From: JAKACA01 sp050744865
Lineage (GTDB): Bacteria; Actinomycetota; Acidimicrobiia; Acidimicrobiales; Bog-793
Length of the DNA stretch: 64,000 nt
Assembly (NCBI GenBank): GCA_050744865.1
Contig: JBOGHW010000015.1
Coordinates: forward strand, 74,663-138,662
Direction: 5' to 3'
How positions within the stretch are numbered: the first letter of the stretch is position 1; each line of letters starts with the position of its first letter. This document shows, one piece after another, positions 51,248-59,927 of this stretch. The notes beneath the pieces were generated by a model that saw only the letters and a program-made list of their open reading frames with translations, had not been told where the DNA came from and did no database searches. The translations under genes and the position numbers were made by a program.

Positions 51248-54200
51248 ATGGCAAGACGTGGCGTCCTCGACCGGATCGCCGGCAGTCGTCGGCCGCGCAG
51301 GCGTCGGTGCCTGCTGGCGGTGATCTCGACCGGTGCGATCATGGCCCCCGTTGCCCTGCAGGCCGCTACCGCCATCGCCTCTCCCCTGGTGGTGACCGGG
51401 CGGGCGACCGGCTCGGCCGGCACCGCCTTCAGCTGCTCGGTGCCGTCGATCTTCTTGGCGCAGTTGTCGCCCACCCAGCTCTACGACTCGTTGTACGGAG
51501 CCGGCAAGACGACCTTCTCGAAGATCGGCAAGACCCACGACTGGGACTACAACGCCATCGGCTACGACGCCACCGACAAGTACCTGTACGGCATCAGCCT
51601 GCCGACCGGGGACAAGGGCTACCCGGCCGGCCACCTCTTGCAGATCGGCAGCGCCGGCGACATCGCCGACTGGGGGCTCGTCTCGGGCGACGCCTACCTG
51701 TCGCGCAACGGCGTCCACAACGGCGCCTTCGACGACTCGGGCCACTTCTGGGTGGGCGACACGGGCGATAAGACCGTCGACGAGATCAGCCTGACGGCGC
51801 CGCCCAAGGTTCAAAGGGCCGTCGCCCTGAAGGGCTCGTGGGCGCCGTCCGACTTCACCTTCGCCAGCGGCTACCTCTGGGGGATGGCCGGCGACGGCAC
51901 CGCTGTCAAGGTGTACCGCCTCGACCTCTCGAGTGGCCAGGTCTCCTCCTTCTTGGCCCCCAAGGGCATCGCCTCGACCAAGGTGTTCGGGGCGGCCTGG
52001 ACCTACGGCAACGGCAACCTGGGCTTCGACGCCAACTCGACAGGAGCCCTCTACGAGGTCTCTGTCGCCAAGGCCTCGGCTTCGAGGCCCACCTTGGCCC
52101 TCGTGTCCGCCTACAGCGGCCCGGTCGGCAACATCAACGACGACGGGGCCGCCTGCGTGCCGACGCCGGCCGACCTCTCCATCACGGCCACAGGACCGGC
52201 CACAGCCACCGTCGGCAGCGGTCTCAGCTGGAAGCTGACGGTAAAGAACCTCGGCCCGGGCATCAGCTCGGGCTACGTCATCGACGACAGCCCGCCGACC
52301 GGCGTCACGGCCGTCGCCAGCTCCTCGCCCGGCTGCCAGGTGGCCGGCGCGGCCGTCACCTGCGACGAGGGCGAGCTCCGAGTCGGCGACAGCGCCTCCT
52401 ACACGATCAGCGGCGACGCCCCTTCGACCGGCAACGTCTGTGTCACCGACACCGCCACCGTCACCGGCAACGAGTCGGACCCGAGGTTGAAGAACAACAC
52501 CGCCAGCGTCAAGACCTGCACCCTGAGGGCCTCCCCGAGCCTGGCTAAAGAGACTCCGACCCCGGCTGCCGGCACCGTCGGGGGGAGCTTCTCTGACTCA
52601 GTCACGCTCGACGGCGGCTACGAGCCGACAGGCACGATCACCTTCGACCTCTACGGCGCCGACACCTGTGTGGGCACTTCGTCCTACAGCACGACAGCCA
52701 CGGTGAAAGGAGATGGCAGCTACTCGGCGGTGCCGATGACGCTAGAGACAGTCGGCACCTACTACTGGCAGGCCCGCTACTCGGGCGACGCCGCCAACAC
52801 CCCCCCGGCGGCGACGCCCTGTGCCAGTGGCAAGGCCACTGTCGCACAGGCCGCGCCCAGCCTCTCCTCCGAGACGCCCACCCCGGCCTCGGCAACAGTC
52901 GGCACGAGCTTTGCCGACGCGGTGACGCTGGCGAGCGGCTACGACCCGACAGGAACCGTCACCTTCGACCTCTACGGCGCCGACACCTGCACGGGCACGC
53001 CTATCGACTCAGACACCGTGACGGTCTCGGGCAACAGCAAGTACACATCTCCCGCCGACACTGTGACGACGGCTGGGGACTACTGGTGGCAGGCGAGCTA
53101 CTCGGGCGACGCCAGCAACCAGGCTCCGGCGGCTACTCCATGTCGCGACGGCGCCGTGTCGGTCACAAAGGCGGCCCCAACTCTTGAGGCAGAGACCCCA
53201 ACCCCGGCCTCGGCAACGGTCGGCACGAGTGTCGCAGACGGCGTCACCCTGGCGAGCGGCTACGACCCGTCGGGCACGATCACCTTCGACCTCTACCGCA
53301 CCGACACCTGCACGGGGACGCCCGTCTACAGCTCGACAGCGACCGTTACGGGTGACGGCATCTATTCCGCGGTGCCCGAGACACTCACCGTCGTCGGCAG
53401 CTACTACTGGCAGGCGAGCTACTCGGGCGACGGCGACAACACCCCCCCGGCGGCGACGCCCTGCGCCAGTGGGAAGCTCACTGTCGCACAGGCCGCGCCC
53501 ACCCTCTCCTCCGAGACGCCCGCTCCGGGCTCGGCGGTGGTGGGATCGAGCTTTGCCGACGCGGTAACGCTGGCGAGCGGTTACGACCCGACAGGCACCA
53601 TCACCTTCGACCTCTACGGCGCCGACACCTGCACGGGGACGCCTATGGACTCAGAGACCGTGACGGTCTCGGGCAACAACAGTTACACCGCCCCCTCTGA
53701 AACACTGACGTCTGCCGGGGACTACTGGTGGCAGGCGAGCTACAGCGGCGACGCCGACAATGCCGCCCCGGCTACGACGCCCTGTGGAGACGGTGCGGTG
53801 TCGGTCACAAAGGCCGGCCCGACTTTGCAGTCCGAGACGCTTGAGCCCGCCTCGGGCACCGTCGGCTCTGACTTCGCCGACGAGGTCACCCTCGCGGGCG
53901 GTTACTCGGAGACGGGCACGGTCACCTTCGATGTCTACGACGTCTCGACGTGCGCCGGCAGTCCGCTCGCCACCGTCACCATGGCTGCCAAAGGAAACGG
54001 CCCCTACGAGACGCCCGCCCTCCCATTCGATGGCGCAGGCACCTACTGGTGGCAGGTGAGCTTCGCGGGCGACGCCAACAACCATGCAGCGGCCAGCACG
54101 CCCTGCGCAGACGGCGAGCTCTCGGTCGTGAAGGCCACCCCGGCGCTCAGCTCGGAGACGCCGACGCCCTCCGCGGCCGACGTTGGCAGTGGCTTCAGCG

Positions 54201-55726
54201 ACGAGGTGACGCTCTCGGGCGGCTACGGCCCGAGCGGGACGGTCACCTTCAACCTCTACAGCAGCGACACCTGCTCGGGAACGCCGCTCGACACAGACAG
54301 CGTCGACGTCTCGGGTGACGGCACCTACAACTCTTCTGCCTCGACCCGCAAGGCGGTCGGCACCTACTGGTGGCAGGCGAGCTATTCAGGCGATGGCAAC
54401 AACGAGGCGACGAGCACACCCTGTGCCGACGGCAAGTTCTCGGTCGTTAAGGCGAGCCCGACGCTCGGCAGCGAGGGTCCGAGCCCGGCATCTGCCGTTG
54501 TCGGCTCGTCGTTCGGGGACGGGGTGACCATCTCAGCCGGATACTCGCCGACTGGCACCATCACCTTCGGCCTCTACGGCAACTCGGCGTGCTCAGGGAC
54601 GCCGGTCACGTCGTTGTCGGCGACGGTGGACGGCAATGGTTCCGACACGTCGTCGTCTGTGGCGACAGTTACCACTGCCGGCAGTTACTGGTGGCAGGCC
54701 AACTACAGCGGAGACTCCAGGAACAACACGGCCTCGACGCCGTGTGGAGACGGTGCTTTCTCGGTCACCCAAGCGGCGCCCTCGCTCTCCTCGGAGGTCC
54801 CGACGCCGTCATCGCCGGTCGCTGGTGCCGACGAGACTGACTACGTGAACCTCGCCGGCGGCTACGGCCCGACCGGAACGATCACCTTCGACCTCTACGA
54901 GTCCTCGACGTGCACCGGCACCGTCGTTGCCACCGACACATCTGATGTCGACGGCGACCAGGACAGCATCGCCTCATCGGCGACCGTGCCGCCCGGAGCG
55001 GGAGACTACTGGTGGGAGGCCAGCTACAGCGGGGACACCAACAACGCGGCGGCCTCGACACCGTGCACAGAAGGCGCCTTCTCGGTCACCAAGGCGAGTC
55101 CAGAGCTGACAGGCGAAGTGCCCTCGCCAACTCAGGCGCCGGTCGGTAGCACCTTCAGTAGCTCGATCGCGCTCGAGCCAGGCTACGCACCGACGGGAAC
55201 GATCGAGTTCAATCTCTATACCGGTACCGCTTGTACCGGAACGCCGCTCTACAGTGCATCGGTACCTGTCGATGGCTCCGGGATTTACGCAGCCAGCATC
55301 ACCATCGAACAGGCGAGTGTTTACACGTGGACTGAGGTGTACAGCGGAGATGAAAACAACAACGGTTACAACTATGATTTGGACTGCTATTTCTCAGATC
55401 CAATCACTGCGGATCGTTTCGTTCCCGCGCTCGTCCAGGTCCCGATACTGGCAGCCACAGATCTCTGGCTCGACGAGGTCACCGTCTCGGGGGGATATTC
55501 ACCTTCGGGAACGCTGACGGTCGACTTGTACGAAGGAAGCAGTTGCACCGGCACGCCGGTTGAAAGTCAGCCTGTATCCATCGCCGGCAATGGGACGTAC
55601 ATCTCGCCCGCACCCTTCTACGCGGTCAACTCCGACTACTACACGTTCGGCGTGTCGTACCCCGGCGACGGGAACAACGAGCCGGTATCCACGTGCACGG
55701 GAGGTACCTTCTACAACTCCAGCTGA
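51248..55726 (+). CDS. Giant secreted adhesin-like protein with ten Ig-like repeats
   Basis: The 1492 residues start with an Arg-rich n-region and a hydrophobic core (LLAVISTGAIMAPVALQAAT) ending ASP, a secretion signal. Residues 55-290 look like a small beta-propeller. Residues 295-420 hold a DUF11-like domain (ADLSITATGPATATVGSGLS). Ten Ig-like repeats of about 100 residues follow, each with TPTPASATVGTSFAD, YDPTGTITFDLYGADTC, YYWQASYSGD and a TPC Cys. The last two (from about 55130) are degenerate and AT-richer. The repeats carry two Cys each, suggesting one disulfide per repeat. There is no sortase motif or C-terminal helix. A role in adhesion or matrix is inferred. Confidence 0.82.
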   Translation: MARRGVLDRIAGSRRPRRRRCLLAVISTGAIMAPVALQAATAIASPLVVTGRATGSAGTAFSCSVPSIFLAQLSPTQLYDSLYGAGKTTFSKIGKTHDWDYNAIGYDATDKYLYGISLPTGDKGYPAGHLLQIGSAGDIADWGLVSGDAYLSRNGVHNGAFDDSGHFWVGDTGDKTVDEISLTAPPKVQRAVALKGSWAPSDFTFASGYLWGMAGDGTAVKVYRLDLSSGQVSSFLAPKGIASTKVFGAAWTYGNGNLGFDANSTGALYEVSVAKASASRPTLALVSAYSGPVGNINDDGAACVPTPADLSITATGPATATVGSGLSWKLTVKNLGPGISSGYVIDDSPPTGVTAVASSSPGCQVAGAAVTCDEGELRVGDSASYTISGDAPSTGNVCVTDTATVTGNESDPRLKNNTASVKTCTLRASPSLAKETPTPAAGTVGGSFSDSVTLDGGYEPTGTITFDLYGADTCVGTSSYSTTATVKGDGSYSAVPMTLETVGTYYWQARYSGDAANTPPAATPCASGKATVAQAAPSLSSETPTPASATVGTSFADAVTLASGYDPTGTVTFDLYGADTCTGTPIDSDTVTVSGNSKYTSPADTVTTAGDYWWQASYSGDASNQAPAATPCRDGAVSVTKAAPTLEAETPTPASATVGTSVADGVTLASGYDPSGTITFDLYRTDTCTGTPVYSSTATVTGDGIYSAVPETLTVVGSYYWQASYSGDGDNTPPAATPCASGKLTVAQAAPTLSSETPAPGSAVVGSSFADAVTLASGYDPTGTITFDLYGADTCTGTPMDSETVTVSGNNSYTAPSETLTSAGDYWWQASYSGDADNAAPATTPCGDGAVSVTKAGPTLQSETLEPASGTVGSDFADEVTLAGGYSETGTVTFDVYDVSTCAGSPLATVTMAAKGNGPYETPALPFDGAGTYWWQVSFAGDANNHAAASTPCADGELSVVKATPALSSETPTPSAADVGSGFSDEVTLSGGYGPSGTVTFNLYSSDTCSGTPLDTDSVDVSGDGTYNSSASTRKAVGTYWWQASYSGDGNNEATSTPCADGKFSVVKASPTLGSEGPSPASAVVGSSFGDGVTISAGYSPTGTITFGLYGNSACSGTPVTSLSATVDGNGSDTSSSVATVTTAGSYWWQANYSGDSRNNTASTPCGDGAFSVTQAAPSLSSEVPTPSSPVAGADETDYVNLAGGYGPTGTITFDLYESSTCTGTVVATDTSDVDGDQDSIASSATVPPGAGDYWWEASYSGDTNNAAASTPCTEGAFSVTKASPELTGEVPSPTQAPVGSTFSSSIALEPGYAPTGTIEFNLYTGTACTGTPLYSASVPVDGSGIYAASITIEQASVYTWTEVYSGDENNNGYNYDLDCYFSDPITADRFVPALVQVPILAATDLWLDEVTVSGGYSPSGTLTVDLYEGSSCTGTPVESQPVSIAGNGTYISPAPFYAVNSDYYTFGVSYPGDGNNEPVSTCTGGTFYNSS

Positions 55727-55779
55727 GCCGGGGCATTTCCTGCGAGTGTGACGCCGTCGAAGTGTAGCCAGCGCTTATG

Positions 55780-55948
55780 TCCACAGGTCGCCGCCGCCCC
55801 GCCGCAGGGGTTTGTAACACCGCTCTGGCCGCCAGCTCGTGACCGAGCGCATGCGAGATGACCAACAGCTCGACGGCTTCGGTGATGCCGAGGACGAGAC
55901 GCTCGTCGGCGGTGACCGCTTGTCTGTTTCGATGCTTGTCGTTCGCAT
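55780..55948 (-). pseudogene. Frameshifted excisionase-like HTH fragment
   Basis: The ATG at 55948 starts MRTTSIETDKR; a 1-nt deletion then shifts the frame and VTADERLVLGITEAVELLVI plus HALGHELAARAVLQTPA follow in the next frame. The same start (MRTTVIQTQKRITADERLVL) is found in the excisionase-like gene at 58097, and the two share upstream sequence around ccggcatgcgaacgaca, so they are paralogous copies. The rest of 55727-56162 contains nothing I recognise. Confidence 0.65.
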
Positions 55949-56162
55949 GCCGGAATGTGCGCTCACGGCATAATCGCTCAGGCATGGATTCCCTGGTCGG
56001 AAGACGGATCTGCTGGCTGGCTGGCTGGTTGGCGGCCCCAACCGGCGAGCCTACGAACCCGTGTCTCTACCTTGAGAAGGCGGGGAGGGCCGTCCAGGCA
56101 GCTGTCCCTGATGTTGTTTTGCCTGCTCAGCACGGGTGTGCGTTCCAGCGCGTGGCTGCAAT

Positions 56163-56191
56163 CTGTCCATCCGGGGCGAATGGATGGACAA
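56163..56191 (-). terminator. Inverted repeat downstream of the HEPN gene
   Basis: TGTCCATCC (56164-56172) and GGATGGACA (56182-56190) form a 9-bp stem with a 9-nt loop. A further direct copy of ggatggacag follows at 56194. It lies about 80 nt past the stop of the HEPN gene in its reading direction, so it may end the toxin-antitoxin transcript, though there is no T-run. Confidence 0.4.
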
Positions 56192-56271
56192 AAGGATGGA
56201 CAGGGAAGGGGGCTCAAGAGCTCCTGCCTCACGCTCGCTGGTCATCTGACCCGCTCCGACGTTAGCTGCCG

Positions 56272-56697
56272 CTACTCGTGCTGCTTCGAAGGACCGGCCG
56301 CGCCGACGACGCGCTGAGCGATTGTCAGACAGCGCCTGGCACGCTCCACCGCCTTGGTAGCGGCGGACCGTGGAACGTCGTCAGGCTCGTACTCCGACTT
56401 CGTCTTCATCGGTAGCAACCGAGCAAGCTCACGGCTCAGCTCGGCGCCGTCGAGCCCGGCCTCGGCCAACAGCCTGAGCACCTCGTCGTGGTCTTGGCCG
56501 GCGGAGCGCTTACCCAAGCGCGAACCGGTGACGGCATCTGCGGCATTGACAGCAGCGTGGATCGCGAGGCTCGTCGCCGCAATCGCTCTTCCAGCACTCA
56601 GCTCGGCAGCTGCTGCCTCGACGAACTCTTCCGCCTTGCGAACGTACGCCAACGTCTGCTGGCGGTCAGCCGCTCGGGTTCGAGCCTGTCTAGGCAC
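56272..56697 (-). CDS. HEPN-domain protein, probable toxin of an MNT/HEPN pair
   Basis: The 141-residue all-helical protein has the HEPN fold with an Arg64-x5-His70 motif (RSAGQDH), the RNase signature of HEPN toxins, in a GKRSAGQDHDEVLRLLAEAG context. The Tyr spacing after the His seen in type VII HepT proteins is not found (a later SEYEPDDVP is present), so it is a divergent member. Its start overlaps the last 8 nt of the HTH-MNT gene upstream, so both are in one transcript with the antitoxin first. It should cleave or bind RNA unless neutralised; this is inference from the family. Confidence 0.75.
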   Translation of the reverse strand: MPRQARTRAADRQQTLAYVRKAEEFVEAAAAELSAGRAIAATSLAIHAAVNAADAVTGSRLGKRSAGQDHDEVLRLLAEAGLDGAELSRELARLLPMKTKSEYEPDDVPRSAATKAVERARRCLTIAQRVVGAAGPSKQHE

Positions 56698-57319
56698 TGG
56701 CTCTCCCTCTCAGGTCAGCGAGTGACTTGCCGTAAATGACGACGCTGTCGCGCACTATGTCATGCCAGAGTGCATTGCGGCTCCGAAGCTGGCGCCTGGC
56801 GTTGGTCTCGTTGCTCTCGAGGATCTCCACGCGATTACCAGTAAGGCTTCGTGCCAGCTGGCGCCAATGTTCGACAGATGGCTCAGCGTCATTGACTTCG
56901 TCTGGGTGAACGAGGAGTACGTCGAGGTCGCTGTCCGCGTCGGCTTCGCCTCGGGCGAAAGAGCCGAACACGATGAGGCTGACAGGGCTTGGCGTTATCG
57001 CCTCGGCCTGGGATCGGAGCTCGGTCAGGACTGCGTCGCGGCTCCTGCTCAACGCCCGGACTAGCCGGGAGCCGATGTTGTCATCGACGAGGCGAAACAG
57101 CGCAGAAGGAGGTGCCTCACGACGCTCGACCAGGCCTAATCTCACGAGCTGCGGCAGGACGCGCGAGGCCTGAGCCGGACTGACGTCGGCGAGGCGGGCG
57201 ATCGTGCGCAAGTTGAGATCGGCCGTAGTCTCCGCCAGCACGGCCAGGATACGGCCCTGGGCACCAGGTATCACGCTCTGGACAGGCCGTCGGAAGTCCA
57301 CTGCCTTAGCGTAGCGCAT
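56690..57319 (-). CDS. HTH-fused minimal nucleotidyltransferase (MNT), probable antitoxin
   Basis: The 209-residue protein has an N-terminal winged HTH (residues 15-75, RTIARLADVSPAQASRVLPQ) followed by a nucleotidyltransferase domain with the complete GSX10DXD motif (Gly119-Ser120, Asp131, Asp133 in FGSFARGEADADSDLDVLLV). In type VII systems an MNT antitoxin adenylylates the HEPN toxin; the added HTH suggests self-regulation. A 26-bp near-palindrome (57325-57350) lies directly upstream. ATG 57319 is preceded by an in-frame TTG. It overlaps the HEPN gene downstream. Confidence 0.85.
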   Translation of the reverse strand: MRYAKAVDFRRPVQSVIPGAQGRILAVLAETTADLNLRTIARLADVSPAQASRVLPQLVRLGLVERREAPPSALFRLVDDNIGSRLVRALSRSRDAVLTELRSQAEAITPSPVSLIVFGSFARGEADADSDLDVLLVHPDEVNDAEPSVEHWRQLARSLTGNRVEILESNETNARRQLRSRNALWHDIVRDSVVIYGKSLADLRGRASA

Positions 57320-57324
57320 CAATC

Positions 57325-57350
57325 AGATATGAAACACTCGTTCCATATCT
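57325..57350. promoter_or_regulatory. Autoregulatory operator candidate of the HTH-MNT/HEPN operon
   Basis: AGATATGAAAC (57325-57335) and GTTCCATATCT (57340-57350) are complementary at 10 of 11 positions with a 4-nt spacer. The site begins 6 nt upstream of the antitoxin start codon, where a bound HTH-MNT dimer would block transcription. The AT-rich arms stand out in this GC-rich DNA. Confidence 0.7.
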
Positions 57351-57396
57351 GTGTCGTACGAGGTCAGGTCGATGGATGGGTGTCCTGCTCGGGTGC

Positions 57397-57700
57397 TCAC
57401 TTGAGCGAGAGAGTCCACGTATCGGCCGCCGGTTCCCGAGGAACACCGCCGAACAAGACCGTGAGTGATCTCGCTCCTAGGTAGGACAGCATCGGCATGG
57501 TCCGACGGCCAGTTAGCTGCGAAGTGTCGGCGAGCTCATTCCAGGACGATCCGTCCCAAACCGAGAGGCCGGCAGTTTGGTCGCCCCTCGACTCGGGGAT
57601 ACCGCCGAACAGGATCACGAGGCCGCTCTCTCTGTCGTACGTCAGTGCTGACCCTCGGCCCGGAGGGACTGGCCCGGCCGTGGCTCGTATGGACGCCACT
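57397..57700 (-). pseudogene. Kelch-repeat gene fragment (C-terminal end)
   Basis: The minus strand encodes the end of a kelch propeller: PPGRGSALTYDRESGLVILF, then SVWDGSSWNELADTSQLTGR and GARSLTVLFGGVPREPAADT, ending TWTLSLK and a stop at 57397. No start codon or earlier repeats with that pattern lie upstream; the frame continues into the excisionase-like gene region in a non-conserved way. The last 83 bp is about 85 percent identical to 44427-44509, so both are remnants of the same gene family. Confidence 0.6.
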
Positions 57701-57839
57701 CGTACCATAGGGTCGTTTGGCATACCTCGGTGTCCAGACGGGGCCAACGCCGGCTGCACTCGCGGAGCGCCGACGGTCGAAGGCTGGTGTGCTGCTCGGG
57801 CGAGATGGGGGCGCGTTGGCTCAGGCAGGCCGTCATCCT

Positions 57840-58097
57840 TCAAGTGGTCGTCCTCGCAGCCGGAAGGGAGCTTCGCAGAGCTCCTGCACGTCGCTCGGGC
57901 GGTACCGCCGGGAGGCGCACAAGAGCCAGCAAAGCTACTCGGGGCACAACGACTCGCCAGCCGAGCCAAAGTGTCGGTAGCTCTCCCCTGACTGCCAGCT
58001 CGTAGATGCCTAATAGCGCGGCGGCCTCGGGGACGCTGAGGACGAGGCGCTCGTCGGCCGTGATCCGCTTCTGTGTTTGGATGACTGTCGTTCGCAT
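57840..58097 (-). CDS. Excisionase-like helix-turn-helix protein, possibly decaying
   Basis: The 85-residue frame begins MRTTVIQTQKRITADERLVL and continues with SVPEAAALLGIYELAVRGEL and PTLWLGWRVVVPRVALLALV. This is the excisionase-type wHTH used by phage or conjugative elements, where the usual text is LLGIxxxxxYELVRRGELPTLRLGRRVVV. Here the first HTH helix is shortened and the two conserved Arg are Trp, so DNA binding may be lost. A frameshifted paralogue is at 55948. No integrase gene is nearby. The product past residue 60 is low complexity. Confidence 0.5.
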   Translation of the reverse strand: MRTTVIQTQKRITADERLVLSVPEAAALLGIYELAVRGELPTLWLGWRVVVPRVALLALVRLPAVPPERRAGALRSSLPAARTTT

Positions 58098-58162
58098 GCC
58101 GGAAATATGCGCTCACGATGTTGACGCTCTTGTTGACGCGGCTGCCGCTCCGGCCAGCGCGT

Positions 58163-58210
58163 CCTTGACGCGGACCTTGACGCGGACCTTGACACGGACC
58201 TTGACACGAT
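58163..58210. repeat. Four tandem 12-bp repeats
   Basis: ccttgacgcgga occurs twice, then ccttgacacgga and ccttgacacgat, without spacers. It lies just upstream of the excisionase-like gene on the minus strand. The pattern is consistent with iterons or a protein-binding array, but may be simple slippage. Confidence 0.7.
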
Positions 58211-58234
58211 CCGCGTCGTCGCTGCTCAGAGGCA

Positions 58235-58250
58235 CTGTCAATATTGACAG
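58235..58250. promoter_or_regulatory. 16-bp perfect palindrome
   Basis: CTGTCAATATTGACAG is fully self-complementary and has no spacer. It is 24 nt from the 12-bp repeat array and 150 bp from the excisionase-like start codon. The TTGACA-like arms could be an operator for the wHTH protein or part of an old element origin. Confidence 0.5.
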
Positions 58251-58259
58251 TAAGGTGCT

Positions 58260-58403
58260 TCAAGAAGTTTCGTCGACTTCGGCCGGATCGACGTGAACTC
58301 CCGTGCCGATCGACACGAGGACGCTGATGTTCATAACGTCGGCATCGGGGCGGTAGCGCCGAGAGGCTCCGAGCGAGCCATCGGAGAGCCAGTCGGCGTA
58401 CAT
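58260..58403 (-). CDS. Small hypothetical protein
   Basis: A 47-codon frame from ATG 58403 to TGA reads MYADWLSDGSLGASRRYRPD and then MNISVLVSIGTGVHVD before a stop. The composition is protein-like and the region upstream stays open for 16 codons, so it may be the end of a longer lost gene. I recognise no family. It lies between the palindrome at 58235 and an apparently empty region. Confidence 0.25.
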   Translation of the reverse strand: MYADWLSDGSLGASRRYRPDADVMNISVLVSIGTGVHVDPAEVDETS

Positions 58404-58419
58404 CCGCTCCCGAATCCAC

Positions 58420-59115
58420 CTACCCGTCTCGACGGCACGAACGAGCCCAGCGCTGATGCGTTACGAGGTGGGACAGTCTTGTGACCTGGGTCAACGTCAG
58501 CAAATGTCGTGAGCCGAGTTCGGTGTTACATCGCAGACGCTCTGCCTTGCCCCCAGGTTCACGTCACCCGATGGTCGCACACTTGGATGAGTCGATGCCC
58601 GCCGGCACACTCTCGTCGGTGGTCGCATCGTCGGGATTGAGGACTCTGTGAACAACGCGAGGTTGCTGCGGAGGAGTGTCAAGGTTGGGCTTACACATCT
58701 GCATCTCTGATGCCTGCGTCTGGCACCGTCCAGCCACTACCTGGCGGCCTAAGCCTGTCCCGTCTGGAGCTGGCAGCTCTTTCGGAGCGCTACGCGTAGC
58801 ATCGGTGCCCGTCAGCACTCCCGCCCTCTGGTTGGGCTGGCGCCCTCGCTCCGCTCGGTTGCCCTCCGGAGTTTAAGGAGCGCGCCGCGTACATCTGGCG
58901 AACTGGACTAGGCGAATCCAGTCAGGCCATGCGCATCGAGTGCCGGGCGCTGGTGACCACTGACTAATCCGCGGTCGGCCGTCGGCGCCCAATAGAACTC
59001 GAGGTCTCTGCTACGAGGTTGAGCGCGTCTTTCGAGTGAAGGTTCACTAGCGAGGACCTCAGGCTGCTGATGAAGAGACTCGCTGATCGAAATAGGTGCG
59101 CCGCTCCTGGAGTGA
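58420..59115. other. Region with no recognisable gene
   Basis: I see no start-to-stop frame with family features in this stretch on either strand, and base use is less GC-biased than in flanking genes. It separates the excisionase-like remnants from degraded transposase sequence and is most likely decayed accessory DNA. Confidence 0.4.
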
Positions 59116-59590
59116 CTACGCGGCCAGCGGGATGTCCACCTTGCCGTAGCGCGACGCGTGGACTCGCCCGCGTTCACGGTCGAGGTGGAACCGCCAATAG
59201 TCGTCGAAGTCGCCGTTCGTCAGCACCGCTCGTAGCTTGAGGACGGCCTCCGCGCCGTCAACGGACCAGCGTGCGCCCGTGACGTCCATCCGGTCCCGGA
59301 CACCTGTCTCACGGCCCCTTCGATTATGCCGGTTGCGATCGGGCTACCCGGCGGAGAGCACCGCCGGGTAGTCGAGGTATGGCGCCTTGTTCTTGAGATA
59401 CCGGCCTGCCTCGTCGGCCTTCTTGCGCTTCGACTTGACGAGTCCCCCGGCTGTCGCCCGCCTGCGGATGCCCGAGGCGACCTCGCGGGCGTGCCCTTCG
59501 AGCACCGAGAGCGCCCTGTTCCTGGTTGAGCCGGCTGGCGTGGATCGGCACAAGGACGAAGGCGAGATTCGGCCGGCGCGCCGCCAGCCT
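59116..59590 (-). pseudogene. ISKra4-type transposase remnant
   Basis: Minus-strand reading gives pieces of an ISKra4-family transposase C terminus: ALSVLEGHAREVASGIRRRA and KAPYLDYPAVLSAG, then after a frameshift PIATGIIEGA, then DRMDVTGARWSVDGAEAVLK and DYWRFHLDRERGRVHASRY, with a stop at 59116-59118. At least two frameshifts and one internal stop break it. The 5' half is gone and is replaced by IS630-like sequence. Confidence 0.75.
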
Positions 59591-59830
59591 GTCACGCCGG
59601 CCGGGAGACGGAGGAAGGCTCTCGTGACACCGGACCCGGGCCTGGATCGAGGTCTTTTCGACCGCAGAGACACGAAGTCGTGCCTAACGAGACGCTTCTC
59701 CTCCCAGATCCGCGCGCACTAGGTCGAGGACACGACCACCTTGTGCTCGAAGTCGGGCTCGCGGGGAAAGATCCACGACCACGATCTGGCGGCGGCTGTC
59801 GCAGCGCCGTCACCTCACTCACGATGCCGG
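59591..59830 (-). pseudogene. IS630-type transposase remnant
   Basis: In the minus strand WIFPREPDFEHK, CARIWEEKRL and EKTSIQARVRCHESLPPSPG are found in shifted frames. This is the DEKTSIQA region characteristic of IS630-family transposases (with Val instead of Asp before EKT). The piece abuts the ISKra4-type remnant, so one element was probably inserted into or joined to the other. No terminal inverted repeats are evident. Confidence 0.65.
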
Positions 59831-59927
59831 GCACGTGCAGCCAGCTGAGAGGGGCACCGAGGTGTTACCCGGTGGATGTAAGAGAGCGGGGACCGCGGGA
59901 TGGCGAGCTACGGACGGTCATGAACAG

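Noticed and set aside
50545..51814. Minus-strand frames in the gap before the adhesin
   Set aside because: They are antisense to the second DinB gene and the adhesin start and show only low-complexity Arg/Pro/Ser sequence.
58163..58210. CRISPR-like repeats
   Set aside because: The units are 12 bp with no spacers and no cas genes are near.
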